DNA of 5,601 nt, taken from CAZCBJ01 sp964496705. Its GTDB lineage: Bacteria; Chloroflexota; Anaerolineae; Anaerolineales; Anaerolineaceae. The notes under the pieces were generated by a model. The model had not been told where the DNA came from. It made no database searches and saw only the letters and a program-made list of their open reading frames with translations. Positions 5,225-5,601 of this stretch are shown one piece after another; position 1 is the first letter of the stretch; each line of letters begins with the position of its first letter. The DNA lies in NCBI GenBank assembly GCA_964496705.1, contig CAZCBJ010000241.1, positions 1-5,601 on the forward strand, given 5' to 3'. The translations under genes and the position numbers were made by a program.

Positions 5225-5601
5225 CATGGGCGATGCCGGAAGCCCAGGTGAGAAACGCATCCACCGAGAGCGCTGTCGGCAGACAGACCAGCGGCAGCTC
5301 CAGACGGGCGGCGCAGTACTTGGCCGCGTCGGCGGTCAATCCACCGCCGACTGCGTAGATCACCCCGGCATGGATGCGCGGAATGAGCGCATCCCACGCG
5401 CTAAGGCTGGCCTCGCCGACTTCCAGGCGGTAGACGGCTGGAAAGCGGAGCAGGTGCCCGACCGCGTTCCAGGCGGGCGGGCTAGTCAGGATGGCAACCG
5501 GTTGGCTTTCCTCGCGTTCGGCAAACGGCGTGAATTCGATTTTGGGAAGAGGCCAGATAGTTTGCACGGGTTCGCGCCAGTGGATTATCCTGACTGCTGC
5601 T
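5211..5601 (-). pseudogene. 3'-truncated glycerol-1-phosphate dehydrogenase / iron-containing alcohol dehydrogenase-family gene (5' end outside or at GTG 5567)
   Basis: The minus-strand frame is open from the window edge to a TGA at 5211-5213. It encodes the N-terminal nucleotide-binding region of this family. Numbered from GTG 5567, these are AVGGGLTADAAKYCA (72-86), with the NAD(P)-binding GGG at 74-76 followed by D80 and K83, and the PTALSVDAF motif (97-105, D103) that follows in G1PDH/AraM-like proteins. Family members run about 350-400 residues, with the metal ligands (Asp, His, His) in the C-terminal domain. Here resemblance ends at ASGI (residue 112) and only six residues (AHELAA) precede the stop, so the metal site is absent. 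Neither other frame downstream restores the family sequence, arguing against a single frameshift. GTG 5567 has no ribosome binding site and the frame continues upstream as …VRIIHWREP, so the true start is probably beyond the window. A functional short protein cannot be excluded, but a remnant is most likely. Confidence 0.7.

Noticed and set aside
1..5601. A coherent new defence, secretion or biosynthetic system across the window
   Set aside because: The genes belong to several small transcription units on both strands with unrelated families; only the PIG-L/hydrolase pair is clearly linked, and no effector, toxin, nuclease or mobile-element gene is present.

Overview
The window reads as an ordinary, gene-dense stretch of a free-living bacterial chromosome. 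It has moderately high GC, short intergenic gaps, ATG starts with AGGAG-like ribosome binding sites where a leader exists, and sigma-70-type promoter elements. The gene mix suggests Chloroflexota, perhaps Anaerolineae: a PIG-L deacetylase, an FmdB-type zinc ribbon with an acidic/serine tail, an Eis-like GNAT, and an uncharacterised TIM-barrel protein. That placement is inference from family resemblance only; no rRNA or other marker gene is present. I see no rRNA, tRNA, CRISPR array, transposase or phage gene. No stretch longer than 300 bases lacks a gene; the longest gap is the 131-bp divergent control region at 2138-2268.

Layout. At the left edge is the 3' end of an M1-family zinc metallopeptidase (+). 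Its last 14 bp overlap, tail to tail, an alpha/beta hydrolase gene on the minus strand (425-1327). That gene is the distal member of a two-gene minus-strand operon led by a PIG-L-type N-deacetylase (1331-2137); the two are separated only by TGA-GCC-ATG, in the same reading frame. The operon start faces a plus-strand unit across 2138-2268. This gap holds a near-consensus promoter for the plus strand, a probable extended -10 for the minus strand and two perfect 8-bp inverted repeats.

The plus-strand unit begins with an FmdB-like zinc ribbon protein (2269-2583) and a strong intrinsic terminator (2623-2652). A 436-residue Eis-like N-acetyltransferase (2666-3976) follows, its ribosome binding site directly after the terminator T-run. 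After 24 bp comes a 394-residue putative TIM-barrel, glycoside-hydrolase-like protein (4001-5185) with a perfect TATAAT 6 bp before its ATG. At the right edge a minus-strand gene carries the N-terminal nucleotide-binding part of a glycerol-1-phosphate dehydrogenase / iron-containing alcohol dehydrogenase family protein. It stops (5211) just after its 'PTALSVDAF' motif, so its metal-binding domain is missing and it is probably a 3'-truncated remnant.

How the genes work together: only the PIG-L/hydrolase pair looks like a tight operon, possibly acting on an N-acetylated substrate at or near the membrane. The acetyltransferase and TIM-barrel gene may be co-transcribed but also show signs of separate control. 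I found no convincing multi-gene novel system. The most interesting items are the divergent control region, the terminator abutting the acetyltransferase gene, the possibly leaderless TIM-barrel gene with a CxCxxC motif, and the truncated dehydrogenase.
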